Part shown: positions 63,201-64,000 of the stretch, one piece after another
Position numbering within the stretch: the stretch's first letter is position 1
Layout: every line of letters begins with the position of its first letter
Assembly (NCBI GenBank): GCA_026225945.1
Contig: JAMJFZ010001226.1
Coordinates: 845,001 to 909,000, forward strand
Length of the DNA: 64,000 nt
Direction of reading: 5' to 3'
From: Cricetomys ansorgei
Taxonomy: Eukaryota; Chordata; Mammalia; Rodentia; Nesomyidae
Notes under the pieces: model-generated
Told to the model about the DNA's origin: nothing
The model's input: only the letters and a program-made list of their open reading frames with translations
Databases searched by the model: none
Program-made: the position numbers and the translations under genes

Positions 63201-64000
63201 ATGCTCTGATGGAGAGTGGGGTCCAGTGAAGGCTGGGGAAATCTGGTCTGCTGCAGTATGCGTTGGCATGCTGTGATCCTAAGGAATGCTGGTGACATCA
63301 GCTGTGCATTATCCACAGTGGCCTGGTGTAAGAGAAACCACCTTCTTATGCTTTCTTCTTCTTCTTTCTTCTTTCTTCTTCTTCCAGTGGACTTGAGCAG
63401 TTGGCGTGAGAAGATTGCCAGAGATGTGGCCGGGGCTTCCTGGGGTAATGGCTCTGGAGAGGAAGAAGAGGAGGAAGATGGGCCAGCAGTCCTGGTAGAG
63501 CAGCAGACTGACTCGGCGATGGAGCCCACAGGCCCCCCCAGGGAGCGCTACAAGGATGGAGTGGTGACCATCGGCTGCGTAGGTAAGGACCCAGCGGCTC
63601 GCCATAGTGGCTTCTCGTAGGTTAGGACTCTGGCCCGCCAGAGTGGCTTATTGCTAGGTAAGGACTCAATGGCTTGCCGTAGTGGCTTCCCATGGGCAGT
63701 GTGTTTCAGTATCTGTAGAGGAGGGATCTGGGCCTGTTGGGCTGCCATTGGTCCTGGAGGAACAGAGAGAGGCACCCACTGAAGTGCCGTTGAGTGTGGC
63801 TCTTCTCCGCTGTGTCACCGTAAGCATTCAGCTCTAGAGTCTTGGCGGCTTGACTTGAAGAACGAGGTTGCTGATGCACAGGTCAAATGGTGACGAGGTA
63901 TGGCGGGCAGGGCAGCGTGCTGAGCCGCACGGTGCCTGTGGTAGCTCAATAGTGCAGGCAGTGACGGCAGAGACTGTTGGATCTCAGCAGGGCTGGCGCT
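59892..64000 (+). CDS. Gnl1: guanine nucleotide-binding protein-like 1, 3' part beyond window
   Basis: GNL1 (HSR1) is a circularly permuted GTPase of the YlqF/YawG type found in nucleus, nucleolus and cytoplasm. Coding exons seen: 59892-59964, 60333-60498, 60782-60918, 61026-61177, 61283-61354, 62591-62798, 62928-63023, 63388-63582 (1099 nt, 366 codons, frame open). N-terminus is strongly basic (MPRKKPFSVKQKKKQLQDKR), like nucleolar GNL proteins. The permuted order shows in exon 6, where the G4 motif NKVD (residues about 225-228) comes before the P-loop. The P-loop (G1) exon should follow the donor at 63583 but is not found before 64000. Exon 8 contains an acidic stretch (GEEEEEEDG) and ends at DGVVTIGCV, directly ahead of the expected P-loop. 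Intron 8 begins with a tandem repeat of its own donor. Confidence 0.97.
60124..60159 (+). repeat. (CCG)4(CTG)8 trinucleotide repeat
   Basis: Four CCG followed by eight uninterrupted CTG units in Gnl1 intron 1, 160 bp after the exon 1 donor. Confidence 0.97.
61500..61770 (-). mobile_element. degenerate antisense SINE in Gnl1 intron 5
   Basis: Old SINE sequence, including ctgaggatgaaaccatgggc and taccaccaagctgcacaccc, which are typical of reversed ID/B4-type elements. The rest of the intron (61355-62590) is mostly unique plus the CA/TG-rich stretch. Confidence 0.55.
62145..62325 (+). repeat. degenerate CA/TG-rich alternating tract
   Basis: About 180 bp of imperfect purine-pyrimidine alternation (cacacgcacacacgatg, tgtacacatgg, tgtgcatgcggc), a decayed (CA)n microsatellite in Gnl1 intron 5. 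Confidence 0.8.
63583..63695 (+). repeat. 37-38 bp tandem repeat phased on the Gnl1 exon 8 donor
   Basis: Three units begin at the exon 8 donor: 63583 (gtaaggacccagcgg...tcgtag, 38 bp), 63621 (gttaggactctgg...tgctag, 37 bp) and 63658 (gtaaggactcaatgg...). The third start reproduces a good donor (tag|gtaagg). The exon's own last bases (catcggctgcgtag) resemble the unit ends (gtggcttctcgtag), so the duplicated unit spans the exon-intron junction. Confidence 0.92.

Overview
The window is a gene-dense piece of a mammalian chromosome, from a muroid rodent. The intron-exon structure, CpG-island promoters, many B1/B2 SINEs, MaLR-type LTRs and a rodent hAT remnant all point that way. Gene content and order match the MHC class I region segment Atat1 - Mrps18b - Ppp1r10 - Abcf1 - Prr3 - Gnl1. 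Species cannot be fixed from sequence alone. The Atat1 C-terminus differs from the mouse protein as I remember it, so a non-Mus murid or a cricetid is likely.

Layout. 1-9.5 kb: Atat1 (minus), truncated at the window start inside its last coding exons. 9.9-15.4 kb: Mrps18b (minus, complete, 254 aa). 15.4-16.25 kb: CpG island shared by Mrps18b and Ppp1r10, which are divergent. 16.0-31.7 kb: Ppp1r10/PNUTS (plus, complete, 932 aa). 31.7-38 kb: convergent intergenic DNA full of repeats. 38.0-50.9 kb: Abcf1 (minus, complete, 25 coding exons, 840 aa) with the mirtron Mir877 as its 83-nt intron 13. 51-53.2 kb: repeat-rich intergenic DNA. 53.2-59.0 kb: Prr3 (minus, complete, 188 aa). 59.0-59.9 kb: CpG island shared by Prr3 and Gnl1. 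59.9-64 kb: Gnl1 (plus, first eight coding exons; the window ends before the P-loop exon).

I built the exon models by hand from conserved protein sequence plus GT/AG sites. All joined reading frames close with the expected lengths (Mrps18b 765 nt, Ppp1r10 2799 nt, Abcf1 2523 nt, Prr3 567 nt, stops included). The genes are housekeeping and functionally unrelated: tubulin acetylation, mitochondrial translation, PP1 targeting to chromatin/RNA polymerase II, translation initiation, an RNA-binding-type zinc finger protein and a permuted GTPase. Two head-to-head pairs share promoters.

I see no new multigene system. The most unusual observations are two unrelated 37-38 bp tandem repeats, each in phase with a 5' splice site and each copying a consensus donor (Abcf1 exon 9 and Gnl1 exon 8). 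Others are a phase-matched exon kinship between Prr3 and the 3' end of Ppp1r10, a SINE-free 7.5-kb tract over the Ppp1r10 promoter and long 5' intron, a 95-bp CpG-rich tandem array in Mrps18b, and isolated CpG-dense spots inside Atat1.
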